NCBI GenBank assembly: GCA_934133005.1 | Contig: CAKPAI010000001.1 | Location: 62,001-126,000, forward strand | Length of the DNA: 64,000 bases | Source: an uncultured Clostridia bacterium | Lineage (GTDB): Bacteria > Bacillota > Clostridia > TANB77 > CAG-508 | Direction of reading: 5' to 3' | In this document: in pieces, positions 16,669 through 25,946 of the stretch | How positions within the stretch are numbered: position 1 is the first letter of the stretch | Layout of the letters: each line of letters opens with the position of its first letter | Position numbers and translations under genes: made by a program | The notes under the pieces: generated by a model | Told to the model about the DNA's origin: nothing | What the model saw: only the letters and a program-made list of their open reading frames with translations | The model's database searches: none

Positions 16669-19059
16669 CTACTTGCTTCTTACTTCTCCAATTTTATTTA
16701 AGCTTGCAATTACTTTTTCTAGAACTTTATTAATTTCCTCATCTGTTAAAGTTCTGTCATTTGCGCCAAATGATAATGAATATGTTAAACTCTTTTTGCC
16801 TTCCTCTATTCCCTTACCTTTATACTCATCAAATACTTTGCTTTCTATTAATAGTGAACCTGCAGCTTTCTTTATTTGTTTTGCAATTTCCATAGATTCT
16901 AAATTGTTATCAACAATAACGCTTAAATCTTTATTTACTGTAGGGTATTTTGAAATTTCTTTATATTTCATTTTTCCTGTTTTTTTGTCTAGTAATTTAT
17001 CCAAGTTTATTTCCATTACAAAAATATCTTCTTTTGAAACCTTTGGATGTACTTTTCCAATTACTCCAACTATATCATTATTTACTGATATTACTGCACT
17101 TTGACCCGGATGAAGCATATCTCCTGCTTTATCACTTGTAACAAAGCTATATCTTCCAGCATATCCTAGATAATCTAAGACTTCTTCTGCAATTCCTTTT
17201 ATTATAAAGAAGTCTGCCTTTTTCTCTTCATGAATTCCTTGATAAAAATCACCTGTCATTAAGCAAGCAAGTTTATTTTCTTCATTGTATGTATCATTTT
17301 GCTTATAAAAAGTTTTTCCTATTTCAAATATTGAAACAGCCTTGTTGTAATGAGCAACATTGTATTCATAAATTTTATATAAAGAAGTGATTATGCTTTG
17401 TCTTAAAGTGCTTCTTTCCTCTGTAAGTGGTGAAAGTAATTTTATGCTTTGTACTTCTTCTTTTCTATCATATCCTGCAAAATTTGAAGCTTCGTTTTCA
17501 TTCACTAAAACATAAGATAAAGTTTCATTTAATCCTAAATTTACCATTTTGTTTCTTATTTCTCTTGTAACTTTATCATAGCTTCCCATTTTAATTGGCA
17601 TTACTGGAACTTTTGATTCAATATTGTCAACTCCATAAATACGGCCAACTTCTTCAACTAAGTCTTCTTTTATTGAAATATCTAGTCTTCTTCTTGGCAC
17701 GCTTACTGTAATGTTTTTGCCATCTTCTACATATTCAAATCCAAGCCTTGTAAATACATTTAAAACATCTTCATTAGGAATTACTGTTCCTAGAACTGCA
17801 TTTATTTTTTCGTATGTTATGTCAATTTTTCTGTCTTGCATATCTTCTGTATTGTATTCTACTGTTCCTTCAAGAACTGTTCCTAAAGCTATTTCTTCTA
17901 GTAATTTTGCAGCTCTTTCAACAGCCATGTAAGTTCTATTTGGATCTAATCCTTTTTCAAAACGATTGCTTGCTTCGCTTCTTACTATTTTTTGAGCAGT
18001 TTTTCTTACTTTTACAGAATCAAATATTGCAGATTCGATTATTACATTTTTAGTGTTTTCAGTAATTTCAGTGTCTAATCCTCCCATAACACCAGCAAGA
18101 CCAATAGCCTCTTTTCCGCCAGAAATTACTATATCATCAGTTGTTAATGTTCTTTCTATGTTGTCTAGTGTGGTTAATTTTTCATTTTCGCTTGCCATTC
18201 TTACTTCAATTAAACCATTTAATTTGTCTGCATCATAGAAATGTAGTGGTTGGCCAAGCTCTAGCATTACATAGTTGCTTATATCTACAACATTATTTAT
18301 TGGTCTTATTCCACAAGCCATTAATCTATTTTTTATGAAAGCTGGACTTTCTTTTATTTCCACATTTTCGACTTTTTTTGCTAAAAATACTTTGCAGTTT
18401 TCAGTATCAACTTTAACTTTGAAGCAATCTTTTACGCTTTTTTCTGACTCTTTATGAGATAAATCTACATCTTTTACCTTTTTGTCATAAATTGCTCCAA
18501 CTTCATAAGCCATTCCTAAAATGCTTAGTAAATCTCCTCTATTTGCTGTTAGTTCAAAATCAATTACACCATCATCCATATTCATGTATTTAATTGGATT
18601 TTCTCCAACGGGTGCATCTTCTGGAAGTTCATGAATTCCTTCTTTATCTTCTGGCTTTAAAAACTTGCTATCTAGCCCTAGTTCTGCCATTGAGCAAAGC
18701 ATTCCATCAGATTCTACTCCTCTTTTCATACTACTTGTTATAGTAATTCCACCTGGTAGTTTAGCTCCTGGAAGTGCAACTACAACTTTTAGTCCTTTTC
18801 TTACATTTGGTGCACCACATACAATTTGACGAACTTCGCTTCCTGTATCAACTTTGCAAACATGTAAATGGTCAGAATCAGGATGCATTTCACACTCTAA
18901 AACTTTTCCTATAACTAGATTTGTAGCAGATATGAACTTTCCTTCTGAATCGTACTCGTTTCCTACTTTTGTCATGTTTTCAGCAAGTTCGTGAATTTTT
19001 TCTTCTGTATCAAAATCTATATCTAAATAATCTTTCAAAAAATTAGTACTTAATATCAT
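16669..19059 (-). CDS. pheT: Phenylalanine-tRNA ligase beta subunit
   Basis: Beta chain of the heterotetrameric PheRS. The 796-residue protein shows in order the EMAP/OB-type tRNA-binding domain (residues about 40-150; VCKVDTGSEVRQIVCGAPNVRKG), the B3/B4 editing domain, the B5 domain and the C-terminal anticodon-binding FDX-ACB domain. Length is normal. It begins 11 bases after pheS, so the two subunits are co-translated from one mRNA under T-box control. Confidence 0.96.
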   Translation of the reverse strand: MILSTNFLKDYLDIDFDTEEKIHELAENMTKVGNEYDSEGKFISATNLVIGKVLECEMHPDSDHLHVCKVDTGSEVRQIVCGAPNVRKGLKVVVALPGAKLPGGITITSSMKRGVESDGMLCSMAELGLDSKFLKPEDKEGIHELPEDAPVGENPIKYMNMDDGVIDFELTANRGDLLSILGMAYEVGAIYDKKVKDVDLSHKESEKSVKDCFKVKVDTENCKVFLAKKVENVEIKESPAFIKNRLMACGIRPINNVVDISNYVMLELGQPLHFYDADKLNGLIEVRMASENEKLTTLDNIERTLTTDDIVISGGKEAIGLAGVMGGLDTEITENTKNVIIESAIFDSVKVRKTAQKIVRSEASNRFEKGLDPNRTYMAVERAAKLLEEIALGTVLEGTVEYNTEDMQDRKIDITYEKINAVLGTVIPNEDVLNVFTRLGFEYVEDGKNITVSVPRRRLDISIKEDLVEEVGRIYGVDNIESKVPVMPIKMGSYDKVTREIRNKMVNLGLNETLSYVLVNENEASNFAGYDRKEEVQSIKLLSPLTEERSTLRQSIITSLYKIYEYNVAHYNKAVSIFEIGKTFYKQNDTYNEENKLACLMTGDFYQGIHEEKKADFFIIKGIAEEVLDYLGYAGRYSFVTSDKAGDMLHPGQSAVISVNNDIVGVIGKVHPKVSKEDIFVMEINLDKLLDKKTGKMKYKEISKYPTVNKDLSVIVDNNLESMEIAKQIKKAAGSLLIESKVFDEYKGKGIEEGKKSLTYSLSFGANDRTLTDEEINKVLEKVIASLNKIGEVRSK

Positions 19060-19070
19060 TATTCTTCCTC

Positions 19071-20108
19071 CTATTTATCCATTCTGTCAAATTGTGACAA
19101 GAATTTTACATCATTTGCATAAAGAAGTCTCATATCTGTAATTCCATACTTGAACATTGCAAGTCTATCAAGACCTGTTCCAAATGCAAAACCACTATAA
19201 ACTTCTGGGTCATATCCATTCATTTTTAAAACATTTGGATGAACCATTCCTGAACCTAAAAGTTCAATCCAACCTGTTTGTTTACATAGATTACAACCTT
19301 TTCCACCGCATTTGAAGCAACTTACATCAACCTCAAATGATGGTTCTGTAAATGGGAAATAACTTGGTCTAAATCTAAGTTTTGTATTTTCTCCAAGCAT
19401 CTTTTTCATGAATATTTCAAGAGTTCCTTTTAAATCAGCAAAAGAAATATTTTTATCAATTACTAATCCTTCTACTTGATTAAATTGATGTGAATGTGTT
19501 GCATCATCCTCTTTTCTGTATGTCTTTCCTGGGCATATAACTCTTATTGGAGTTTTTTCTTCATTTGCCATCATAGTTCTTGCTTGAACTGCAGATGTTT
19601 GAGTTCTAAGTAGATATTCAGATGTTATGTAGAAGCTATCTTGCATATCTCTTGCAGGATGGCCCTTTGGAAGATTTAATCTTTCAAAACAGTATTCGTC
19701 TGTTTCAAGTTCTGGACCTGATACAACATCATATCCCATAGACACAAATAAATCTTCAACTTCTTCAATTACTCTATTTAGTGGATGTTTGCTTCCTCTT
19801 TTTACTTTTGTACCTGGAAGACTTATGTCAATTTTTTCATCTTCTAACTTTTTAGCAAGCTCTTTTTCTTCAATTTCTTGCTCTTTTTTGTTTATTAAAG
19901 TTTCTATTTCAGCTCTAACACTATTTACCAAGCTTCCCATTTTAGGTCTTTCTTCTGGAGATAGACTTCCCATTCCTCTCAAAATTTCAGTAAGCTCACC
20001 TTTTTTTCCTAAAATTTTTACTTTTAAATCATTTAAATCTTGTCTTTCTTGAATTTTACTTACTTTTTCTTCTGCAAGTTTTTTTATTGATTCTAACTTT
20101 TCTTTCAT
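19071..20108 (-). CDS. pheS: Phenylalanine-tRNA ligase alpha subunit
   Basis: Catalytic class II synthetase subunit. The 345-residue protein has an N-terminal coiled coil (residues 1-90) and class II motifs (HPARDMQDSFY; GKTYRKEDDATHSHQFNQVEG; GTGLDRLAM). A CxxC...CxxC insertion (CFKCGGKGCNLC) near residue 267 is usual for Clostridia and Bacillus-type PheS. It is the first gene of pheST, downstream of a T-box leader. Confidence 0.96.
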   Translation of the reverse strand: MKEKLESIKKLAEEKVSKIQERQDLNDLKVKILGKKGELTEILRGMGSLSPEERPKMGSLVNSVRAEIETLINKKEQEIEEKELAKKLEDEKIDISLPGTKVKRGSKHPLNRVIEEVEDLFVSMGYDVVSGPELETDEYCFERLNLPKGHPARDMQDSFYITSEYLLRTQTSAVQARTMMANEEKTPIRVICPGKTYRKEDDATHSHQFNQVEGLVIDKNISFADLKGTLEIFMKKMLGENTKLRFRPSYFPFTEPSFEVDVSCFKCGGKGCNLCKQTGWIELLGSGMVHPNVLKMNGYDPEVYSGFAFGTGLDRLAMFKYGITDMRLLYANDVKFLSQFDRMDK

Positions 20109-20129
20109 TTAAAAACTTCCTTTCTATAT

Positions 20130-20382
20130 CAAAAATAGCCGTCACTATAAGCTTTTAGACTTATAGGACGACTATATATTAATCGTGGTACCACCTATAT
20201 TCGTTATTTCTAACCTCATTATCTTTTAACGCAAGTTTACGGCCTTTTTTACTGCTATTTCAAAAAGACGCCTCCAAAGTGAAATTATATGCAACTAATA
20301 TATAAATGAATTTCAGCCTAGTTCATTTTCTCTAAAATATATTTTGCAGTTGCTTTTTTGCTTTTTCTCAGGCTTTAACTTT
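20130..20382 (-). promoter_or_regulatory. T-box leader of pheST
   Basis: The minus-strand leader contains the T-box antiterminator core GGTGGTACCACG (around 20184-20197) and a competing terminator hairpin with a T run at 20131-20177. Upstream is a stem I region with the sequence TTCACTTTGGAG; its first triplet TTC is the likely specifier for Phe. Uncharged tRNA-Phe would relieve termination. Promoter elements lie immediately upstream. Confidence 0.88.
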
Positions 20383-20386
20383 AAGT

Positions 20387-20415
20387 ATTATATACTATTT
20401 TAGCAAGGTTTGCAA
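20387..20415 (-). promoter_or_regulatory. Promoter of the pheST T-box transcript
   Basis: TTGCAA (20415-20410) and TATAAT (20392-20387) on the minus strand with exactly 17 bases between them. Confidence 0.75.
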
Positions 20416-20489
20416 TATGTTTTAGAGAAAATAAAACGACTTTATTAGATGTTTATTTTTATTCATTTGAAATCTTAAAAGTGCCAAGA

Positions 20490-20640
20490 CTACACAAGCA
20501 CCGCACGGAACCCGTAGATGCAAGCGGCAGTGCCATCAAGACGGTTGAAACAGAAGAGACCAGCACCGTAGCCAGTGCCCCACCCACCACCGCGAAGGAA
20601 GAACGGACCATCCAGTGAAAGAAAGTACGAGCAATCATTA
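20490..20640 (-). other. Putative DGR variable region, copy 1
   Basis: The 3' end of the gene, G+C-richer than its surroundings, with substitutions relative to the second copy at about 25 positions. By hand alignment 19 of these are A in the other copy and G, C or T here. The conserved frame RGG.W ... GAGLF.FNR ... GFRAVLV is kept, the usual scaffold of C-type-lectin variable regions. Confidence 0.6.
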
Positions 20641-22361
20641 TACCAGCTCGAGTTACCATTTCCTTCTGTTGATGTTTCAAATATAGCACTACCGTATATT
20701 ACTCTATTTACTTTGCTACCGTTAGTAGCACTCTGCAAGCCTTTTGCATAATTGTAGTTTAATATACTTGCTGCAGTGTAATCATCTCCACTATATGTTC
20801 CAGCTTTTTCATCTGGACTATATGCATACATAGTTGCATATTTACTACTTGCATTTAATAAATTTCCTTTTTCATCTGTTACAAATGCTTTTTTATTCTT
20901 CGTTGCACTTGTATATGCATTATAACTATTTCCATATGATGTATGGTTAGATGTTGTTTTATTTGTTATATAATCAGCTGTTCTTTCCCATTCTCCTCCT
21001 GACATATCAAATATTCCATACACATTTCCTGTTGTACTTGATTTTCCTCCACCAACTTCATTCCATACTTTTATATTAGCAGATTTTCTTTTATCTGCAT
21101 CATTTACTTGATCTATACTTGATATTAATACAGAGCCGTCACTTGCATCTCTACTTGATTCTACTCCTGTTATAGCATATACTCCTAAATATGGATTTAC
21201 ATATTTACCATTTCCATCTTTTGTGTCATCTGCAACTGTTCCACTTGCTGTTCCACTATTCATATTTACATTATTTATATAAATATCATCTTTATTTAAA
21301 CCATATTTACTTTTTCCTAAATATGCTGCAGCTCCCCATTCACTATTTTTCATTAAATGACTATCTGTATCACTACTTAATCCATATACATTATTATTTT
21401 CATTTAGAACACTACATAATGCAAATGCTTCTTTATGGTTTACATAGTTCATAGAATATGAAGTTCCTTGAAATGATGGATAACTTATTTTTGTTTCTGT
21501 GTTTCCATACTCTCCATCAAGCCAGTTTCTTGCTTTTATACTACCATCAAATTTTCCAGTAGTTGTTACATCTTCTCCCTTATCGTTTTTACTTGTTTGC
21601 TCTGTAACTTTACTTTCTGCATATGCAGCCCATACACTACCTTGTGTATATTTTACTGTACTTTTTATATTTGGTGTAGAATTTCCATTTGATGTTGCAA
21701 ATCCAGCCTCAAATTTTGCTACCCATATTCCAGTAAGTTCACTATCCCATCCTCCATTTGCAAATCCAATTGAGCTTTCATTTGTAAATGCTGGATGAAC
21801 AGTATATTCATTACTTGTGTCTGGTGTATAATCTGTCGTTGCACGAGCTGCCTTTTTTATTTTTCCTTCTGATTCGTAATAATAATCAGTTTTTCCAATT
21901 AGAAATACCACATCAAATGTTTTTGTTTCACTATTTACTTTATATGCAAATCTTGGCACCCATACCCACATACTTCCATCTTTAGTCTGCGCATTTGCCC
22001 AATGCTTTGCATCATAATCATACCATTTACTATCTCCAATAGTAGTTGTTTTTGCATTATACATTTTTGTAGTGCTATTTTCTTCAAAATATATTGGTGT
22101 CATTCCTGTTTTTAAACTTGGTTTATTCACCCCATTATCATATTCAGATGATACTTGTGATATTTGAGCTTCAAGTTCTTCTATTGTGCTATACTCACCC
22201 TCTGTTGCATCTTTAGTTGCTTTTGCAGCTTCTTTTGCTCTTGCTATCAATCCATTTTGTCCTACTACCAAATTTATTGATACACCTGCTAAAATTAAAA
22301 GTACTACTATTGTAACTACCAAAGCAACTAATGTTATTCCTAAATCCCTATTTCTTTTCAT
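20490..22361 (-). CDS. Prepilin-like protein with C-terminal FGE/C-type-lectin-fold domain (DGR-target-like, copy 1)
   Basis: A 623-residue surface protein candidate. The N-terminus (GITLVALVVTIVVLLILAGV) is a class III/type IV prepilin-like signal helix, lacking the usual Glu at mature position 5. A long middle region ends in a formylglycine-enzyme-like domain (VYGIFDMSGGEWER; RGGGW; GFRAV). The last 50 codons are G+C-rich and differ from the paralogue at 29340-31214 mostly at positions where that copy has A, while about 1.1 kb before them is identical. This is what a DGR variable region looks like; no reverse transcriptase or template repeat is visible in the window. Confidence 0.8.
   Translation of the reverse strand: MKRNRDLGITLVALVVTIVVLLILAGVSINLVVGQNGLIARAKEAAKATKDATEGEYSTIEELEAQISQVSSEYDNGVNKPSLKTGMTPIYFEENSTTKMYNAKTTTIGDSKWYDYDAKHWANAQTKDGSMWVWVPRFAYKVNSETKTFDVVFLIGKTDYYYESEGKIKKAARATTDYTPDTSNEYTVHPAFTNESSIGFANGGWDSELTGIWVAKFEAGFATSNGNSTPNIKSTVKYTQGSVWAAYAESKVTEQTSKNDKGEDVTTTGKFDGSIKARNWLDGEYGNTETKISYPSFQGTSYSMNYVNHKEAFALCSVLNENNNVYGLSSDTDSHLMKNSEWGAAAYLGKSKYGLNKDDIYINNVNMNSGTASGTVADDTKDGNGKYVNPYLGVYAITGVESSRDASDGSVLISSIDQVNDADKRKSANIKVWNEVGGGKSSTTGNVYGIFDMSGGEWERTADYITNKTTSNHTSYGNSYNAYTSATKNKKAFVTDEKGNLLNASSKYATMYAYSPDEKAGTYSGDDYTAASILNYNYAKGLQSATNGSKVNRVIYGSAIFETSTEGNGNSSWYNDCSYFLSLDGPFFLRGGGWGTGYGAGLFCFNRLDGTAACIYGFRAVLV
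20635..21772 (-). repeat. Long direct repeat, copy 1 (identical to 29485-30622)
   Basis: About 1.1 kb that appears identical by eye to 29485-30622, offset by exactly 8850 bases and in the same orientation. Recombination between the copies could delete or convert the segment between them. Confidence 0.8.
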
Positions 22362-22584
22362 AAAAAAATCCTTTCTTTTGTTTTTTATTATTTTTTTCTA
22401 TAATTAAATTTTTATACACTTAAATTAATTATTATCTATTATATTTATATCATTTCAAATATTCCAGTGAGTATTACTCATGCTCAGGCAGTTATTTTTA
22501 TTTTTCTTAATTTAATACTTTTCCTTTACTTTTTTTATGCCTTATAGTACAATGAGTAAGAAATTTTTTAGGAGGAATTTATTT

Positions 22585-23148
22585 ATGGCAGGATTACCAA
22601 TCGTTGTAAAATATATAATCGTATTTTTTGTTAGTATGGTTCCAATCGTTGAACTAAGAGGAGCAATACCAATTGCAGAAGGTCTTGGGTTAAATATATT
22701 TTTATATTATCCAATTGCAATAATAGGAAACATGCTTCCTGTACCAATCATATTCTGGTTTGCTAGAAAAGTACTTGAATGGGGTAAAGATAAAAAAATC
22801 ATTGGTAAATTTTTCACTTGGTGCTTAGAAAAAGGATCTAAAGGTGGAGAAAAATTAAAGAAAACAGCTGGAAATACAGGAACTTTCTGGGCTCTACTTC
22901 TATTTGTAGGAATTCCGCTTCCTGGAACAGGAGCTTGGACAGGAACACTTGCAGCATCATTTTTAAATTTAGATTTCAAGACAAGTATAACAGCTATTTC
23001 ACTAGGTGTTATTCTAGCAGGAATTATAATGTCACTTGGTAGCAAAATCGTATCTATATTTGGCTGGCCAGGCGTTATTGCAATTATAGCTGTACTTGCA
23101 GTAATTATTGCACTTTCAATTTTCTTAAAAAAGAGAAAACAAAAATAG
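22585..23148 (+). CDS. Small multidrug export family membrane protein (COG2426)
   Basis: A 187-residue polytopic membrane protein with the family motifs VPIVELRGAIP (near residue 20) and GIPLPGTGAWTG (near 112), both typical of the putative small multi-drug export family, which belongs to the wider SNARE-associated/DedA-like group. Function is unproven. The ATG at 22585 is used, not the in-frame one at 22537, because AGGAGG at 22570-22575 precedes it. A promoter (TTTACT, 17 bases, TACAAT) is visible around 22520-22555. Confidence 0.82.
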   Translation: MAGLPIVVKYIIVFFVSMVPIVELRGAIPIAEGLGLNIFLYYPIAIIGNMLPVPIIFWFARKVLEWGKDKKIIGKFFTWCLEKGSKGGEKLKKTAGNTGTFWALLLFVGIPLPGTGAWTGTLAASFLNLDFKTSITAISLGVILAGIIMSLGSKIVSIFGWPGVIAIIAVLAVIIALSIFLKKRKQK

Positions 23149-23189
23149 AAATTTACTAAGTAACTTTTTCTAACTAATTACAAATATAA

Positions 23190-23231
23190 AAAGGATATTA
23201 AAAGTTTTATACTTCTAATATCCTCTTTTTT
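23190..23231 (+). terminator. Terminator of the small multidrug export gene
   Basis: AGGATATTA (23192-23200) pairs with TAATATCCT (23216-23224) and a T run follows. Confidence 0.75.
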
Positions 23232-23287
23232 ATTCGTAAATTTCAGTGCTACTTTTCTTCTTTAATTATTTTCTACTGAAATTTGTA

Positions 23288-25387
23288 TTATTGTTCTTCA
23301 GTTGAATTTTCTTTATTTTCTACAATTTCAAAATCAATATTTCTCAATTGCTTGTCTGCTCCAATTACTCTAATTTTTACTTTATCTCCGACGCCATAAG
23401 TTTTTTTAGTTCTATCTCCGATTAACTTCTTTCTTACATCGTCATAAACAAAGTATTCATCGCCTAAATTATCAAATTTTACTAAGCCTTCAACTGTGTT
23501 TTCTAGTTCAACAAACATTCCAAATGAAGTTACGCTAGATACAATTCCATCATATTCTTCGCCAATTTTAGACTTCATAAACTCAGCCTTTTTGATGTCT
23601 TCTGCATCTCGTTCAACTTTTTTTGCAACTTTTTCACATTCAGATGAACTTTCAGCATATTTTACAGCTTCTGTTTCATACTTCTTTCTAAGTTCTTCAT
23701 TTATATTGTAATTATGTTTCAAATAAGAAGATATTACTCTATGAATGAATAAGTCTGGATATCTTCTTATTGGTGATGTAAAATGACAATAGTTTTTGCT
23801 TGCAATTCCAAAGTGACCATTATTTTCACTCTCATATTTTGCAACTTTTAAAGTTCTTAAAATCAAGTTTGAAATTACTTTTTCTTCTGGCTTTCCTTTC
23901 ACTTCATCAAGAACTTGTGCAAATGCCTTTGGATGTATACTTTCTTTGTCATCCTTTTTCACACCTCTAATTTTGTAACCTAAATTAAATAAAAATTTGT
24001 TTAATTCTTCTACTTTTTCAGGCTCTGGAATGTCATGAACTCTGTATATGAATGGTGCTTGCAAATAGTAAAAATGCTTTGCAACTGTTTCGTTTGCAGT
24101 TAGCATAAATTGCTCAATTACTTCGTTTGATTCCAAATAATCATATTTTTTTACATCTATTGCAACTCCATTTTCGTCTAAGATTATTTTGCTTTCTGGT
24201 ATATCTAGATTTAAGCTTCCATTTTTATCTCTTCTTGCCTTCAAAATATCTTTTAATTTTCTCATTCTTAAAAAGTGTGGAATATATTCTTTGCAGATTT
24301 CTACTGTTTTTTGTATTTCTTTGTTTTCCTCTCCATCTGCATATTTAAAGATATTTTCAACTTCGTGATAGTTCATTCTTCTAGTAGTCTTAATCACAGA
24401 TTTAAAAATATTGTAATCTACAACTTTTCCATTTTGATTAATTTTCATCATGCAAGAAATTGTAAATCTATCTTGTGCTTCGTTTAAACTACAAATTCCA
24501 TTTGATAATTCTTTTGGAAGCATTGGAATTACTCTGTCCATCATATAGATGCTTGTTCCTCTTTTTATTGCTTCTTTGTCAAGTTTAGAACCAGATTTTA
24601 CATAGTAGCTAACATCTGCAATATGCACACCTAAAGTATAAGTTCCGTCCTCATTTTCCTTTACATTTACTGCGTCATCTAAGTCTTTTGCATCTTCTCC
24701 ATCTATTGTAAAAATTTGCTCGCCTCTAAGGTCTACTCTTTGAGCGATATTATTTTCATCAATAGTTTGTGATATTGCTTGTGCCTCTTTTACTACATTT
24801 TCAGGAAACTCATTTGGAAGCTTGTACTCTTTTATTAAAGAAAGCATGTCAACTCCAGCTTCGTCTTTGTAACCTAAAACTTCAACAATTTCACCTTCAG
24901 ATTTATTTTCTCCATTAGAATATCTAGTTATTTTAACTACTACTTTTTGATTATTTTTAGCATCCTTTGATTTCTTTTTTGGAATATAAATATCCTCAGT
25001 TTTTCCTCTATTTTCTGGAATTACAAATCCGAAATCTTTGCTTTTTTTGAAAATTCCGACTACTGTATCTAGATTATGTTTTGTAATTTTTAAGATTTTT
25101 CCTTCTTGCTTTTTATTTGCTAATTTTATATTATCTAATATTTTTATCAAAACTTCATCACCATCTGCTGCATTTAAAGTAAATTTCGGTGCAATAAATA
25201 TTTCGTTTTCGTCATCTCCAATATTTACAAATCCAAAACCTCTTTCATTTCTTCTGAAAGTTCCTATTTTGTAGCTTTCATTTTCAAGTAAGCTATTTAA
25301 ATCTTCTAAATCTTCCTTTTGCGCTTTTTTAGATTTTTTATAACTCTTTTTATAAAATTCACTATGCTTTTTTTGCTTTTTCTTCAT
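23288..25387 (-). CDS. rnr: Ribonuclease R
   Basis: Processive 3'-5' exoribonuclease that degrades structured RNA and works with trans-translation. The 699-residue product has N-terminal cold-shock/OB domains, the RNB catalytic domain (IDGEDAKDLDDAVNV with its metal-binding aspartates at residues about 230-240) and a C-terminal S1 domain (GEEYDGIVSSVTSFGMFVEL). It lies directly downstream of secG, the common secG-rnr order in Firmicutes. Confidence 0.95.
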   Translation of the reverse strand: MKKKQKKHSEFYKKSYKKSKKAQKEDLEDLNSLLENESYKIGTFRRNERGFGFVNIGDDENEIFIAPKFTLNAADGDEVLIKILDNIKLANKKQEGKILKITKHNLDTVVGIFKKSKDFGFVIPENRGKTEDIYIPKKKSKDAKNNQKVVVKITRYSNGENKSEGEIVEVLGYKDEAGVDMLSLIKEYKLPNEFPENVVKEAQAISQTIDENNIAQRVDLRGEQIFTIDGEDAKDLDDAVNVKENEDGTYTLGVHIADVSYYVKSGSKLDKEAIKRGTSIYMMDRVIPMLPKELSNGICSLNEAQDRFTISCMMKINQNGKVVDYNIFKSVIKTTRRMNYHEVENIFKYADGEENKEIQKTVEICKEYIPHFLRMRKLKDILKARRDKNGSLNLDIPESKIILDENGVAIDVKKYDYLESNEVIEQFMLTANETVAKHFYYLQAPFIYRVHDIPEPEKVEELNKFLFNLGYKIRGVKKDDKESIHPKAFAQVLDEVKGKPEEKVISNLILRTLKVAKYESENNGHFGIASKNYCHFTSPIRRYPDLFIHRVISSYLKHNYNINEELRKKYETEAVKYAESSSECEKVAKKVERDAEDIKKAEFMKSKIGEEYDGIVSSVTSFGMFVELENTVEGLVKFDNLGDEYFVYDDVRKKLIGDRTKKTYGVGDKVKIRVIGADKQLRNIDFEIVENKENSTEEQ

Positions 25388-25408
25388 TTTATCTCACCTC
25401 TTTCTTGC

Positions 25409-25440
25409 AAAAAAACGACAGACTATTCAAAATCTGTCGC
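25409..25440 (-). terminator. Terminator between secG and rnr
   Basis: CGACAGA (25416-25422) / TCTGTCG (25433-25439) with a T run on the minus strand. It would reduce read-through from secG into rnr. Confidence 0.7.
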
Positions 25441-25455
25441 CTTATTTTGATTTAT

Positions 25456-25707
25456 CTATGCTGCAACATATACTATTCCTAAAGCTATTGCTAGTACTAC
25501 AAATGCAACACCTAATATAATAGTCCATTTCTTCATTTTTCCTTCATGAGTTCTAGTTTTGTTCTTCTCATAGAAATTGTTTGTTGATGAACCTACTATT
25601 GTTCCAGAAGCTCCATTTGAATCTTTATTTTGCATCATTGTTATTACAATTAAAGCTAAACAGTCAATTACATATAAAACCATTAAAACATACTTTAATA
25701 TTTGCAT
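25456..25707 (-). CDS. secG: Preprotein translocase subunit SecG
   Basis: Small SecYEG component with two membrane helices flanking a conserved loop (VVLYVIDCLALIVITMMQNK; SGTIVGSS). The 83 residues are the usual length. AAGGAG precedes the ATG. Confidence 0.92.
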   Translation of the reverse strand: MQILKYVLMVLYVIDCLALIVITMMQNKDSNGASGTIVGSSTNNFYEKNKTRTHEGKMKKWTIILGVAFVVLAIALGIVYVAA

Positions 25708-25836
25708 TTTATTATCTCCTTTTGTAACATTTATTTAACAAATCATATTGTATCATAAAATTATTGGAATTGCAATTATTTTTATGATATATAATATACT
25801 TTCCTTTTTCTTAAAGGAGAAAGGGGGTGTTCTCAG

Positions 25837-25905
25837 TTGAGAAAATTTATTAAGATATTAGTTCTTATTATCGTTCTCATTATTGTAGACGATGATAAAG
25901 ACTAA
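25837..25905 (+). CDS. 22-residue hydrophobic peptide, solitary paralogue (locus B)
   Basis: TTG start behind AAAGGAGAAAGGGGGTG. The peptide (MRKFIKILVLIIVLIIVDDD plus KD) is a single hydrophobic helix with a basic start and an acidic DKD end, clearly related to those at 27179 and 48627. TATAAT lies about 50 bases upstream. A hairpin terminator follows at once. Unlike the other loci it has no downstream copy of its start region and no visible opposite-strand promoter, because an endolysin gene ends there. Confidence 0.6.
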   Translation: MRKFIKILVLIIVLIIVDDDKD

Positions 25906-25946
25906 AAAAAACAAACAGCATAATTGCTACACTGCTTGTTTTATTT
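25906..25946. terminator. Bidirectional terminator between locus B and the endolysin gene
   Basis: ACAAACAGCA pairs imperfectly with TGCTTGTTTT; A and T runs flank both sides. Confidence 0.65.

Noticed and set aside
20459..20689. Alternative minus-strand frame at the end of the pilin-like copy 1
   Set aside because: It overlaps the variable region in another frame, without RBS; the conserved RGG and GFRAV motifs are in the main frame.
21191..21454. Plus-strand frames repeated identically at 30041-30304
   Set aside because: They are identical only because the two genes on the other strand are identical; composition is typical of antisense frames.
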